Source: DP-20 sp964539925 (lineage in GTDB: Bacteria > Desulfobacterota > Binatia > UBA9968). From it: 47,651 nucleotides of DNA. Positions 15,567 through 28,409 of the stretch are shown here, piece by piece. The notes under the pieces were generated by a model. That model was not told where the DNA came from. It ran no database searches and saw only the letters and a program-made list of their open reading frames with translations. The position numbers and the translations under genes were made by a program. Each line of letters starts with the position of its first letter. The first letter of the stretch is position 1. Location of the stretch: assembly GCA_964539925.1 (NCBI GenBank), contig CAZILB010000008.1, positions 1 to 47,651 of the forward strand, given 5' to 3'.

Positions 15567-16502
15567 CTACAAATGGAGCAGTCGGCGAGAGTTTTTTTCC
15601 ATGAAACCGTGCACCCGCTCGGCATCGGGCTGGGCGGCGACGGCGGCGAAGCCTTTCTCAAGGGGACCCAGGCCGCCGCAATAGTCGCTGCCAAAAACGA
15701 TATTGTTCTCGCCCATTTTCTGAATCAGGAAAGCGAGCGTGGGGGCGTCGGAACTAGCGCAGTCGATCAAGAAATGGTCGAGAAAAATCTCCGAATAGCG
15801 CCGCTCTCCTCGGGGCCCCTTGTGCTTCCAGAAAAAACGATGGAGCAGCAGCGGCAGGCCGCCGCCGGAGCTGCGAATGACGATTTTGAGATTGGGATGG
15901 CGGTCGAAGACGCCGCCGGCGATCATTCTCAGGCAGCACTCGGCGACCTCGCCGTCCGAGAGGACGGCGTAGGCGACGCCGGCACCGCCGTCTTCGAGCC
16001 GGGCGAGCGTCGGGTCCTTCGCGGTGCCGGCACCGTGCAGAAAAACCGGCAGCTCGAGTTCGGAGATCTTCGCAAAAATCGGCTCCATGGCCGGTGTGTC
16101 CACCAACATTTCGCCATCGACATGCGGATAGAGAAGAACGGCCCGAAAACCCTGTGCCACAGTGCGCTCGATTTCCTTGACCGATGCGGCGATGTTTTTG
16201 AGCGACAGCGCGGTCACACCGAGCAAACGGCCTCTGTGAGGCGCGACCCGTTCGGCAAGGATATCGTTCGATTGGCGCATAATTTCCAGCGCCTGCTCGG
16301 CCGGCAACTGATCGGCGTAGATTCCCGCGCCCTGGCAAATGAGTTGCAAGTCCAGACCGGCATCGTTCATTTCTCTGACGCGTTGGCCAAGATCCGGCGA
16401 ATCGTAGGCGTCGATATGGGGCCGTTTGCCGGTAAAAGCGTGGATGCGCTCGGCAATTTCCGGCGCGGTGTGGTGGGCATGCCAATCGATGACTGTGGCC
16501 AT
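15567..16502 (-). CDS. Amidohydrolase-2 family (ACMSD-like) metal-dependent hydrolase or decarboxylase
   Basis: 311 residues of the PF04909 TIM-barrel family. The metal site motifs are DWHAHH at residues 6-11 (the HxH pair is His8 and His10), FLHGAG in the middle of the protein, and the C-terminal FGSDYCGG whose Asp completes the site. The family includes ACMS decarboxylase, gamma-resorcylate and OHCU-type decarboxylases, and hydrolases, so the reaction cannot be narrowed without structure or context. The start is well supported by AGAGGAGGT about 7 bp before the ATG. The gene sits upstream of lhgO on the same strand, separated by a 9-bp iteron array. Given the Rieske, VOC and second amidohydrolase genes in the window, a role in catabolism of a cyclic acid is plausible but not shown. 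Confidence 0.82.
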   Translation of the reverse strand: MATVIDWHAHHTAPEIAERIHAFTGKRPHIDAYDSPDLGQRVREMNDAGLDLQLICQGAGIYADQLPAEQALEIMRQSNDILAERVAPHRGRLLGVTALSLKNIAASVKEIERTVAQGFRAVLLYPHVDGEMLVDTPAMEPIFAKISELELPVFLHGAGTAKDPTLARLEDGGAGVAYAVLSDGEVAECCLRMIAGGVFDRHPNLKIVIRSSGGGLPLLLHRFFWKHKGPRGERRYSEIFLDHFLIDCASSDAPTLAFLIQKMGENNIVFGSDYCGGLGPLEKGFAAVAAQPDAERVHGFMEKNSRRLLHL

Positions 16503-16648
16503 GATGACCTCCTCTGCCTAGAGATCCTGCCCCCGAATACTGCGGATCGGCCGCCCGAGTCAAGCAGGGTCGGGCCGGCTCATTTTTTCTTGACCGGAGT
16601 CAGTGCCAGACGGCTATCCGATGAACGATGGGGAGTGAAGCGCGGGCC

Positions 16649-16736
16649 GGTTCAAGGGTTCAAGGTTCAATGTTTTTCGGATCAGGAAAAGGATCGCTGC
16701 ATCGTTGTTTCCAACGTTGAACCCGGAACACTGAAC
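16649..16736. repeat. Long imperfect GTTCAA hairpin
   Basis: The left arm begins GGTTCAAGGGTTCAAGG. The right arm, ending CACTGAAC, is largely its inverted complement. The element lies just after the mlaC stop and before the minus-strand amidohydrolase start region. It belongs to the same GTTCAA family as 29064-29136 and may act as a transcript end or be a dispersed repeat. Confidence 0.7.
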
Positions 16737-16750
16737 GAATAGCCGTCGGC

Positions 16751-17389
16751 TTACTTGTTTGCCGTGGCCGGGGGATCGCTCCGCTCCTTCAGCCGACGCA
16801 CCAGCTCTTCATAGGATCCATTGGCAATGACCCGGGTGAACTGAGAGCGATAGTTGTTGACCAGACTGACGTTTTCGGCCACCACGTCATAGACCTTCCA
16901 TTCGGTGCCGACGAGATGGGCCTTGTAATGGATCGAAATTTCCTCGCCCTTGCCGGACAAAATTTTGCTGCTGACATCGGCGTACGAGCCGTCGACGCGC
17001 TCGTTTAGATAAACGATCTTTTCGTCGGTATAGGACTCGATGATCCCGGCATAAGCGCCCTCGATAACCTCGGTGAACAAGCCGACGAACTCTTGCTGCT
17101 CCTGAGCCGTGCGCCGGCGCCAATTAGCGCCCAGGGCGCGCTTGGCCATCTCGGTGAAGTCGAAGCGTGTGAATAGGATCTGTTTGAGTTGCTCGCGGCG
17201 ATCCTTGAGGCGAGCCGCCGACTTGAGCTGGGGATCTTTGAGAACCCCCAGGGCCTTATCGACGGTGGTCTTGATTTGTTCCGTCGGCAATCCGCCGCGG
17301 GCCTCGCTCCGCGCCGAGGTTAAAACCAGCGGCAAACAAGTTGCCAGTATCGTAATGGCTTTACTGCAACAAGTCATCTTTTTTATCAC
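16751..17389 (-). CDS. mlaC: MlaC/Ttg2D-family periplasmic phospholipid-binding protein
   Basis: 212 residues. An N-terminal signal peptide (MIKKMTCCSKAITILATCLP and onward, cut near SARSEARGG) exports the protein to the periplasm. The mature part is a Tol_Tol_Ttg2 (PF05494) domain with the family segments FTEMAKRALGANWRRRTAQEQ and a central beta region SYADVSSKILSGKGEEISIHYK. MlaC ferries phospholipid between the outer-membrane complex and the inner-membrane MlaFEDB transporter. It is the last gene of mlaE-mlaF-mlaD-mlaC, and its start overlaps the mlaD 3' end by 29 bp, so translation is probably coupled. No outer-membrane mlaA is in the window. Confidence 0.9.
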   Translation of the reverse strand: MIKKMTCCSKAITILATCLPLVLTSARSEARGGLPTEQIKTTVDKALGVLKDPQLKSAARLKDRREQLKQILFTRFDFTEMAKRALGANWRRRTAQEQQEFVGLFTEVIEGAYAGIIESYTDEKIVYLNERVDGSYADVSSKILSGKGEEISIHYKAHLVGTEWKVYDVVAENVSLVNNYRSQFTRVIANGSYEELVRRLKERSDPPATANK

Positions 17390-17837
17390 CTCGCGAGATC
17401 AGATCGCCGCCGACAATCTTGCCGATCAAGTCGGGGATATCCGGAGGCGAATCGGTCTCTCTGATTCTACCGCCGGCGGCAATAATTTTTTCCGATGCGC
17501 CAGGCGTGATGAGCACGAATTTATCGCCGATCAAGCCGCGCGCGCGAACCGACGCAATCACGTCTTCTTGCAATTGCACCCCGTCGCTCAGCCTGAGAAT
17601 GACCCGCGCCCGGTCATCGGCCAACCCCATGGACTCCACGCGCCCGACCCTCACGCCGGCGATCTCCACCGGGTCGCCAACCTTAAGGCCGGCAACAGAG
17701 GGGAAATCGCCAAAAACCGTGTAGCCGCTCGCCCCGAAGACTTCGAGCTTGCCGAGTTTGATGGCGAGATAGCCCAGGCAGGCGATGCCGACGACGACGA
17801 ACAGACCGACGATGATTTCCGTGCGCGAATGATTCAC
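17361..17837 (-). CDS. mlaD: MlaD, MCE-domain lipid transport protein
   Basis: 158 residues. One N-terminal membrane helix (IIVGLFVVVGIACLGYLAIKL) is followed by a single MCE domain (about residues 38-120) with the motif VAGLKVGDPVEIAGVRVG, then a short C-terminal helix region. MlaD forms a hexameric ring on the periplasmic side of the inner membrane through which phospholipids pass. The length is like other small MlaD proteins. It lies 11 bp downstream of mlaF and overlaps mlaC, all within one minus-strand operon. Confidence 0.92.
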   Translation of the reverse strand: MNHSRTEIIVGLFVVVGIACLGYLAIKLGKLEVFGASGYTVFGDFPSVAGLKVGDPVEIAGVRVGRVESMGLADDRARVILRLSDGVQLQEDVIASVRARGLIGDKFVLITPGASEKIIAAGGRIRETDSPPDIPDLIGKIVGGDLISRGDKKDDLLQ

Positions 17838-17848
17838 GGTGGACTCTC

Positions 17849-18595
17849 CTATAGGACGGCAAGCGGCCCTTCGGTTTCTCCTTGGACAAATTGGCGCACG
17901 ATGGAATTTTTCGAAGCCATAAATTCCGCCGTCGTGCCGGCTTCAACAATGACGCCGTTGGCAAGCATGGCGATGCGATCCGAAAACTCGAAAACCTCCG
18001 GAATGTGATGGCTGACGATCACGCCGGTGAACTTGAACTCGTCGTGCATCTTTCGAATCAATTGATGGATGCTCTTTCCCAACAACGGGTCGAGACCGGT
18101 GGTGGGTTCGTCGAAGAGTATGATTTCGGGCTCCATGACCAGGGCGCGGGCCAGCCCGGCGCGCTTCTTCATGCCCCCGCTAACCTCGGAGGGGAGCTTG
18201 TAGCCCGCGCCGCTGAGACCGACCTCGGCCAGAGCCTCTTCGACTTTACGTTCGATCTCCGCTTCTTTCAATTTGGTCTTCTCGCGCAAAGGGAAAGCCA
18301 CGTTGTCAAAAAGAGTCATCGAATCGAGCAGCGCGGCGCCCTGAAACAGCACGCCGAACTTGCGCCGCATTTCGTTGAGCTCGCGCTGGCCGAGCCGGGT
18401 GATGTCGGTGCCATCGACCAGGATGCTGCCTCGATCGGGCATCACCAACGCGTTCAAATGCTTTAGCAAAACGGTCTTGCCCGAGCCGCTGCCGCCAATG
18501 ATCGTGGTAATTTTGCCGGTCTCCAGCTCTAAATTGACGCCCTTCAGAACCCGCTGCCGGCCGAAGCTTTTGTGCAGATCGACGACGCGAATCAT
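17849..18595 (-). CDS. mlaF: MlaF, ATP-binding subunit of the lipid ABC transporter
   Basis: 248 residues. It has a complete ABC ATPase: Walker A GGSGSGKT (34-41), Q-loop in VLFQGAALLDSMTL, signature SGGMKKR (139-145, the variant typical of Mla/Ttg2A rather than LSGGQ), Walker B IILFDEP (158-164), and H-loop VSHH. The protein hydrolyses ATP to drive lipid movement through MlaE and MlaD. It starts 4 bp after the mlaE stop and is followed by mlaD. No STAS-domain mlaB gene accompanies it; in several lineages that subunit is absent or encoded elsewhere. Confidence 0.95.
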   Translation of the reverse strand: MIRVVDLHKSFGRQRVLKGVNLELETGKITTIIGGSGSGKTVLLKHLNALVMPDRGSILVDGTDITRLGQRELNEMRRKFGVLFQGAALLDSMTLFDNVAFPLREKTKLKEAEIERKVEEALAEVGLSGAGYKLPSEVSGGMKKRAGLARALVMEPEIILFDEPTTGLDPLLGKSIHQLIRKMHDEFKFTGVIVSHHIPEVFEFSDRIAMLANGVIVEAGTTAEFMASKNSIVRQFVQGETEGPLAVL

Positions 18596-18599
18596 GGCC

Positions 18600-19370
18600 T
18601 TAGAGCATTATCGAAGTCATGAAATAGTTCCACACCAGGATGATGACGAAGCACAGGACGACGGATTCGGTAGTGGCCTGGCCGACGCCCGTGGCCATGG
18701 GCGGAGCATGAAAGCCCTTGTAGCAACAGATCCAGGTAATGATCAGACCGAAGCTCACGGATTTGAGGAACCCGCTCAAAACGTCTTTGAAAATCACGCT
18801 CTGCTCCATCCCGGAAAAATAGGCGCCGGAACTGATGCCGAGCAGCTGCACGCCGACGATATAAGCGCCGTAAATCGCCACGATGTCGAAGATCGCGGTA
18901 AGCAGCGGCATGGAAATCAAGCCGGCGATAATGCGCGGCGAAACCAGGTACTGGACCGGATTGATCGCCATGGAATAGAGCGCGTCGATCTGCTCGGTGA
19001 CTTTCATGCTGCCGATCTCTGCGGCCATAGCGGAGCCGGTGCGCCCGGTCACCATAAACGCGGAAAGGACGGGGCCGAGCTCCCGCAGGATTCCCAGGGC
19101 CACAGCCGAACCAAGAAAGTTTTCCGCGTTGAATTTTCTCAGGCTGTAGTATCCTTGCAGACCCATGACCATGCCGGTAAAAACGCCTGAAAGGATCACC
19201 ACCGATAGCGACTCGACGCCGATGGTGCGCACATGATGCACGATCAGGCGAAAGCGAAACGGCGGGCGGCAAGCCCAGGCGAAGGCGGAGAGCAGAAACA
19301 AAAAAACTTGTCCCATGGCGGCCGTTTGCAGCACGGCAAAGCGGCCAATCTGGCCGAAAAAAGTGACCAT
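18600..19370 (-). CDS. mlaE: MlaE, permease subunit of the lipid ABC transporter
   Basis: 256 residues from the ATG at 19370. The frame stays open to 19532, but those extra 54 residues do not match the family, whose members are about 260 residues and start near MVTFFGQIGRF. Five to six membrane segments are seen, with the conserved family region LRELGPVLSAFMVTGRTGSAMAAE, in which the cytoplasmic coupling helix contacts MlaF. The gene is first in the mlaEFDC operon. It is divergent from the TrmN6-like gene, with about 200 bp between starts, so the operon promoter should lie there. I see no convincing -35/-10 pair. Confidence 0.92.
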   Translation of the reverse strand: MVTFFGQIGRFAVLQTAAMGQVFLFLLSAFAWACRPPFRFRLIVHHVRTIGVESLSVVILSGVFTGMVMGLQGYYSLRKFNAENFLGSAVALGILRELGPVLSAFMVTGRTGSAMAAEIGSMKVTEQIDALYSMAINPVQYLVSPRIIAGLISMPLLTAIFDIVAIYGAYIVGVQLLGISSGAYFSGMEQSVIFKDVLSGFLKSVSFGLIITWICCYKGFHAPPMATGVGQATTESVVLCFVIILVWNYFMTSIML

Positions 19371-19571
19371 CGTTGCTGTTGGGGTGATGCGTGATATTAG
19401 CTTCAGGCTAATACCGAATAGTGCCGGATTTTTCAAGAATGGCAAGCAGTGAACTGCGCGAAGAGCGATTATTTGGCGACCGCCGCGGCGCTCAAGCAAA
19501 CCATCCTTCAATGGCTGGGCGAGCGCGGGCATGGGTAGTCGTCGTCGTTTCGGTCGACATGAAAGAACCCG

Positions 19572-20300
19572 ATGAATGAGACTCTGGACACCCTGTTCGA
19601 CGGGCGAGTGCGGTTCTATCAGAGCCGTAAAGGCTATCGTTTTTCCCTCGATACGCTCTTGCTGGCTTACTTTACGCGCTTCAAGCGCGGCGAGATGATC
19701 GTCGACCTTGGCACCGGCAACGGGGTGGTGCCGTTGATTCTAGGCTATCGCTTTCCGCTCGCCGCGGTTACCGGCGTGGAACTACAGGAACGCATGGTTA
19801 AGCGGGCGCGGGAGAATGTGCGCCTCAACGGACAGCAAGCGCGCATTGAAATCCTCCACGGCGATGTGCGCGCCATCGATCGGCTGGCGCCGGCGGGCAG
19901 TTTTCATGCCGCGGTCTGTAATCCGCCCTTTCGCAAGCCCGCCAGCGGCCGGTTAAGCGCCGACGCTGAAAGGCGCTTGGCGCGCCATGAGATCGAAGGA
20001 GATCTCCAAGACTTTCTGCGCGCCGCGGCTTATTTGCTGCGCGTCAAAGGCCGCTTGACTATGGTTTATCCCGCGGTGCGCGCCGTTGATCTGCTAAGCG
20101 CCATGCGCGCCATCGGCATCGAGCCCAAACGGCTGCGGCTGGTTCATTCCTTTGCCGATGCCGAAGCGACTCTGGTTTTGGTAGAAGGGGTCAAAAACAG
20201 CCGGGCGGGCGTTGACATCGAGGCACCGCTGGTCATTTACCGACGGAGCACGGAATACACGGCCGAAGTGGCGGCGATGATCGCAGGGGAGCGGCAATAG
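19572..20300 (+). CDS. TrmN6/YfiC-like SAM-dependent adenine N6-methyltransferase
   Basis: 242 residues of the class I methyltransferase fold. The SAM motif I is VDLGTGNGVVPLIL at residues 44-57, the acidic motif II is VTGVELQERM, and the catalytic NPPF is at 117-120, which defines N6-adenine or glutamine methyltransferases. The N terminus (DTLFDGRVRFYQSRKGYRFSLDTLLL) matches the tRNA1(Val) A37 N6-methyltransferase group. The expected job is cytoplasmic tRNA modification, although some homologues in non-gamma lineages have untested targets. It is a single-gene unit, convergent with the dciA-like gene 42 bp away. Confidence 0.85.
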   Translation: MNETLDTLFDGRVRFYQSRKGYRFSLDTLLLAYFTRFKRGEMIVDLGTGNGVVPLILGYRFPLAAVTGVELQERMVKRARENVRLNGQQARIEILHGDVRAIDRLAPAGSFHAAVCNPPFRKPASGRLSADAERRLARHEIEGDLQDFLRAAAYLLRVKGRLTMVYPAVRAVDLLSAMRAIGIEPKRLRLVHSFADAEATLVLVEGVKNSRAGVDIEAPLVIYRRSTEYTAEVAAMIAGERQ

Positions 20301-20342
20301 TTTTGCGTCTCGGATGGTATTTCCGTTGCGCGAAAGAGCCGC

Positions 20343-20816
20343 TTAGAGCTTCGGTTTGCGGCGAGAATAGCTCCTCAAGAGCTTTTTAAACGCGGCGCGG
20401 ATCGCCGGATCGCCGATGGATTCCAGGAACTCGTCGTTCGCCTCAAGAGCGGTGTTTTCTTCGGCTTGAGGCTCTGCTGTTTTTGCGGCCGAGTCGGCTT
20501 CGGCGGTGTCGATCCGTCCGACCATGAAAAAGATGTTTTTAACGATTTCGTCTCCGAGCCGCTGATTTAGCTTGTCGGCGATCATTTCTTTCATAAACTG
20601 CAACTGTTGCATCCACACCGGGCTGGTCACTTTGACGAATAGCGTGCCGTTGCGAATCTTTTCCGGCTGGGCATTGCGCGCGATGGGACTGCCGACCACC
20701 TCGTTCCAGACCGGCCAGACGCTGTATTCCTCCAGACGCTGCGCCAGCTCGAAGCGTTTCAACGACTGTTCCAAAACCGCGCCAAGGCTCTCGATTTGCT
20801 GGTTTTTTTTGGCCAT
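20343..20816 (-). CDS. DciA-like (DUF721) protein, putative replicative helicase loader
   Basis: 157 residues starting at MAKKNQQ; the frame is open for 26 more codons, but the upstream residues look non-coding and overlap the promoter side. The DUF721 domain (about residues 5-95) contains WNEVVGSPIARNAQPEKIRNGTLFVKVTSPVW, the family hallmark. A Glu/Ala-rich linker is followed by a helical tail (DPAIRAAFKKLLRSYSRRK). DciA proteins are the ancestral bacterial loaders that bring DnaB helicase to the origin. The gene is divergent from nrdJ, which would put a replication-initiation protein and the dNTP-producing enzyme on either side of one control region. Confidence 0.8.
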   Translation of the reverse strand: MAKKNQQIESLGAVLEQSLKRFELAQRLEEYSVWPVWNEVVGSPIARNAQPEKIRNGTLFVKVTSPVWMQQLQFMKEMIADKLNQRLGDEIVKNIFFMVGRIDTAEADSAAKTAEPQAEENTALEANDEFLESIGDPAIRAAFKKLLRSYSRRKPKL

Positions 20817-20946
20817 TTTGCCCGCGAAGTCGAACTTACCAGAGGTTATATCCGGACTCCAACGGATGCAAATCAAGGGCTTGGGTCTTTCCAACGCTGC
20901 AAATTCTGCGAAAAATCACAACAAATCTATGGGGCAAAAATTTTTA

Positions 20947-20975
20947 TTGACAAAGTTGGACGAGGTTTGTACAAG
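20947..20975 (+). promoter_or_regulatory. Putative sigma70-type promoter of nrdJ
   Basis: A perfect -35 hexamer TTGACA (20947-20952) is followed after 17 bp by TACAAG (20970-20975), a 4/6 match to the -10 consensus. The next 75 bp lead to the nrdJ ATG and carry the two NrdR-like sites. The spacing is ideal; the -10 is only fair. Confidence 0.55.
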
Positions 20976-20990
20976 TACTAAATCTTGTTG
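20975..20990 (+). promoter_or_regulatory. Upstream NrdR-box-like operator
   Basis: GTACTAAATCTTGTTG keeps all the strongly conserved positions of the NrdR box (CwAnATnTwG core). It overlaps the end of the predicted -10 and the likely transcription start, and lies exactly 32 bp upstream of the second box. Paired boxes about three helical turns apart are the known arrangement for the NrdR repressor. Confidence 0.6.
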
Positions 20991-21006
20991 TATTCTTAAT
21001 TACGCC

Positions 21007-21022
21007 ACACCATATATTGCGA
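21007..21022 (+). promoter_or_regulatory. Downstream NrdR-box-like operator
   Basis: ACACCATATATTGCGA matches 13 of 16 positions of the NrdR consensus acaCwAtATaTwGtgt, including every strongly conserved base. It is 32 bp from the upstream site, which puts both on the same face of the helix. It precedes the purine-rich ribosome site of nrdJ. Confidence 0.65.
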
Positions 21023-21051
21023 ATTTCGATAAGTGAAGGGGGAAAGGGGCA

Positions 21052-23814
<2,763 letters not shown>

Positions 23815-23826
23815 AATCGCATGGGC

Positions 23827-23883
23827 GAGCGGAGTATTGGAGTACGGCTTGCCAATACTTTACCGCTCCGGGTTATTTTTTTT
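23827..23883 (+). terminator. Rho-independent terminator of nrdJ
   Basis: GAGCGGAGTATTGG (23827-23840) pairs across an 11-nt loop with CCAATACT and CCGCTC (23852-23868, with a 3-nt bulge), and is followed by TTATTTTTTTT. The stem begins 13 bp after the nrdJ stop. Its T tract overlaps the last codons (Lys-Lys) and stop of the convergent protease gene. Confidence 0.85.
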
Positions 23884-24478
23884 CCAGGTGCAGGAGACCC
23901 TTCTGGGTATCGATGTCGATCTTGAAGTTGCTGAGGAAGTTCAACCCCAAAAGACCGGCTATTTGGGTGTCGGGTACGGCGTCGTGGACGGCGGCGGTCA
24001 GGTTTTTGATTTCGATGCCGCCGACGGCGATGGATTCCAGATTGGTAAGCGGCGCCTGAATCAAGCCGTTGGCGGTCTGAAACGGCATGGTTGGCTGGTT
24101 CTGGCCGCCGGTAACGATCGACAGGTCTCGCGCCAACGCGCTCGATATCATCGTGTAGCTGGCGCCGGTATCGACGATAAATTTCCCGGATTGTTTATTG
24201 TTCAAAGTGGCCTGGATCACCACCACTTGGCCGAGTTTCTCGATGGGAATAGAGGCTTTGCCCGGTGTAGGGCGCTTTTCCGTCTCGGCCCGCCGCGCCG
24301 GCTCCCGGCCGTGAATCCGACCGGCGTTGCCGCGCTGGTTAGGCGGCACGTTATGGAGATTATCGGTGATATGGAGGACGCCGTTCTCGTCTACCCAACG
24401 GTAGAACTCTGCGGCAAGGACCGCCGGGCCGAGAAGGAGCGCCAGGGAGAGAATGATGCCGAATTTGCCGATGGTCAC
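23873..24478 (-). CDS. Secreted DUF4124 plus retropepsin-like aspartic protease
   Basis: 201 residues from a GTG at 24478. The frame stays open to a TTG at 24553, but the GTG places a signal peptide (TIGKFGIILSLALLLGPAVLA) at the N terminus. DUF4124 follows (EFYRWVDENGVLHITDNLHN), then a Pro/Arg-rich linker, then a clan AA single-lobe aspartic protease with the active-site motif FIVDTGASYTMI and the later LLGLNFLSNFKIDID, typical of retroviral-type bacterial proteases. It would act in the periplasm as a dimer, as retropepsins need two lobes. Its substrate is unknown. The gene is convergent with nrdJ, whose terminator overlaps its last codons. Confidence 0.8.
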   Translation of the reverse strand: MTIGKFGIILSLALLLGPAVLAAEFYRWVDENGVLHITDNLHNVPPNQRGNAGRIHGREPARRAETEKRPTPGKASIPIEKLGQVVVIQATLNNKQSGKFIVDTGASYTMISSALARDLSIVTGGQNQPTMPFQTANGLIQAPLTNLESIAVGGIEIKNLTAAVHDAVPDTQIAGLLGLNFLSNFKIDIDTQKGLLHLEKK

Positions 24479-24674
24479 GATGGCTGGAGGATACCATCTT
24501 TCGCTCCTTCGATAAAACGAACTTTCGCGTATAGGCCGAGCCGGCGGGGGCAAGGGCCAGCGATGTTCATCTTGGGCGGCTTGAGTGGCTCAAGGCCGCC
24601 GGCTTTACAAGTTTCGCCTCGTGTGCTAGAAAGTTAGCCAACTAATAGAAAGAAAGAGAGAAGCAGAGCGGAGA

Positions 24675-24944
24675 ATGGGAATTACTGAACAGCAGAGGCA
24701 CAATAAAATCGAGCAGTTCAGGGTTCATCAGACGGACACCGGCTCTCCTGAAGTGCAGATTGCGCTTTTAAGCCAGCGCATTGAGCATCTTACCGAGCAC
24801 TTCAAGGTTCATGTTAAGGATCACCATTCGCGGCGTGGCCTCCTGAAGTTAGTAGGGCAAAGAAGAAGGCTGCTGGATTATCTCCGGGACACGGACGTCG
24901 GGAGATACCAGGGTCTCATCGAACGGTTAGGAATACGAAAATAG
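24675..24944 (+). CDS. rpsO: 30S ribosomal protein S15
   Basis: 89 residues, the normal length. It is all-helical, with the diagnostic segments FRVHQTDTGSPEVQIALLSQRI, HVKDHHSRRGLLKLVGQRRRLLDYL and YQGLIERLGIRK. It binds 16S rRNA early in 30S assembly. It precedes pnp by 69 bp, the rpsO-pnp order conserved across most bacteria. The leader is purine-rich (AGAAAGAAAGAGAGAAGC) before the ATG. I could not identify a pseudoknot autoregulatory site by eye. Confidence 0.97.
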   Translation: MGITEQQRHNKIEQFRVHQTDTGSPEVQIALLSQRIEHLTEHFKVHVKDHHSRRGLLKLVGQRRRLLDYLRDTDVGRYQGLIERLGIRK

Positions 24945-25013
24945 CCGTTCCCGATTCGCTGCCCGCCGTTTCCACTCCTCCGTTACACAAGTCTTCCTTC
25001 AGAGGAATAACCT

Positions 25014-27125
<2,112 letters not shown>

Positions 27126-27146
27126 CGCCGCAAAGTCCCTGGCTCC

Positions 27147-28409
27147 ATGTTCGCCAAAACTGTCCTCGACAACGGCATTCGGCTGATCTCGCAAGAGTTG
27201 CCCGGCCATCGCTCGGTGAGCCTGGGGATTTGGGTGGAAAACGGTTCACGCCACGAGAGCGCGGCACAAAACGGCCTCTCCCATTTTATCGAACATCTGC
27301 TGTTCAAGGGCACCGAGAAGCGCAGCGCCGCCGATATCGCCGAAGAAATGGATGCCGTGGGCGGTGTGCTCAATGCCTTCACATCCAAGGAACATACCTG
27401 TTACTACGCCAAGGTTCTCGATGATGATCTGCCGCTGGCGATCGACCTGTTGACCGATATTTTTCTTCACTCAAGCTTCGATGCGGAAGAAATCGAGCGC
27501 GAGCGCTCGGTCATTCTGCAGGAGATTTCCCAGGCGGAGGACACTCCCGACGACTACGTCCACGACCTGTTCAACCTGGACTTTTTCAAGGATCATCCGA
27601 TCGGCCGTCCGATTTGCGGGCGCGAAGCGACCGTCACAAGTTTTCACCGCGCCGAAGTTCTGAGCTTTTTTAAGAGGCGTTATCATCCGCGCCGTGTGAT
27701 CGTCGCGGCGGCGGGTCATTTTCATCATGAGGAGCTGGCCGGGCGGATAGCAGAACGTCTGGGTGCCGCGCCGGATTTTTCCGAGGGGGCGGCGGTCCAC
27801 GACGGCCAGGAAGCGCCCGAGATGGGTCGCGGAGTTTTTCCGCACGCGAAAGACCTCGAGCAGGCGCATCTTTGCTTGGGCGTTGCGGGAATACCCCAGG
27901 GGCATCCGAAGCGCTACGTCGCGTACGTGCTGAATACGCTCCTCGGCGGCGGCATGAGCTCCCGTCTGTTTCAGGAAATACGCGAGAAGCGCGGCAAAGC
28001 GTATTCGGTGTATTCCTTTTCATCGTCGTACAAAGACGTGGGGTATTTGGGCGTTTACGCCGGCACCAGCGTGGAATCGACGGAAGAAGTGGTCGATCTG
28101 ATCCTGCAGGAGTTCAAGAAACTGGCGGCAGGGGAAGTCAAAGAAGAGGAAGTCCAGCGCACGCGCGGCCAATTGGTCGGCAGCATGATGCTGGGACTCG
28201 AATCCACGGACTCCTGGATGAGCCATATTGCGCGCAACGAGATCTATTTCGGTCAACCGGTGACGACCGAAGAAATCTGCCGGCGGATCCGCGCGGTATC
28301 GCGCGACGACATCGTCGAATTGGCCGGCGCCCTCTTGCACCCCGAGCGTGCGACCCTTACACTCCTGGGCGATTTCGCCGACGGGTTTCAGATTAAAAGC
28401 CTCGGATGA
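27147..28409 (+). CDS. M16-family zinc peptidase (processing-peptidase-like)
   Basis: 420 residues, the usual size of the single-chain group next to pnp (YmxG/PepR-like). The inverted zinc motif HFIEH is at residues 46-50, and the distal zinc ligand Glu126 lies in RSVILQEI, at the HxxEHx(~75)E spacing of the family. The C-terminal half is the non-catalytic M16 domain, with LNTLLGGGMSSRLFQEIREKRGKAYSV. There is no signal peptide. Biological substrates of this group are poorly known. The stop overlaps the proposed dut start (ATGA), so the two are probably translationally coupled. Confidence 0.92.
   Translation: MFAKTVLDNGIRLISQELPGHRSVSLGIWVENGSRHESAAQNGLSHFIEHLLFKGTEKRSAADIAEEMDAVGGVLNAFTSKEHTCYYAKVLDDDLPLAIDLLTDIFLHSSFDAEEIERERSVILQEISQAEDTPDDYVHDLFNLDFFKDHPIGRPICGREATVTSFHRAEVLSFFKRRYHPRRVIVAAAGHFHHEELAGRIAERLGAAPDFSEGAAVHDGQEAPEMGRGVFPHAKDLEQAHLCLGVAGIPQGHPKRYVAYVLNTLLGGGMSSRLFQEIREKRGKAYSVYSFSSSYKDVGYLGVYAGTSVESTEEVVDLILQEFKKLAAGEVKEEEVQRTRGQLVGSMMLGLESTDSWMSHIARNEIYFGQPVTTEEICRRIRAVSRDDIVELAGALLHPERATLTLLGDFADGFQIKSLG

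Noticed and set aside
18600..19532. A longer MlaE with a 54-residue N-terminal extension
   Set aside because: The extension has no family match and no membrane segment. The start at 19370 gives the normal length.
20895..21051. Adenosylcobalamin riboswitch before nrdJ
   Set aside because: The predicted leader is only about 70 nt, and no B12-box sequence is visible. The NrdR-like sites explain the conserved bases better.
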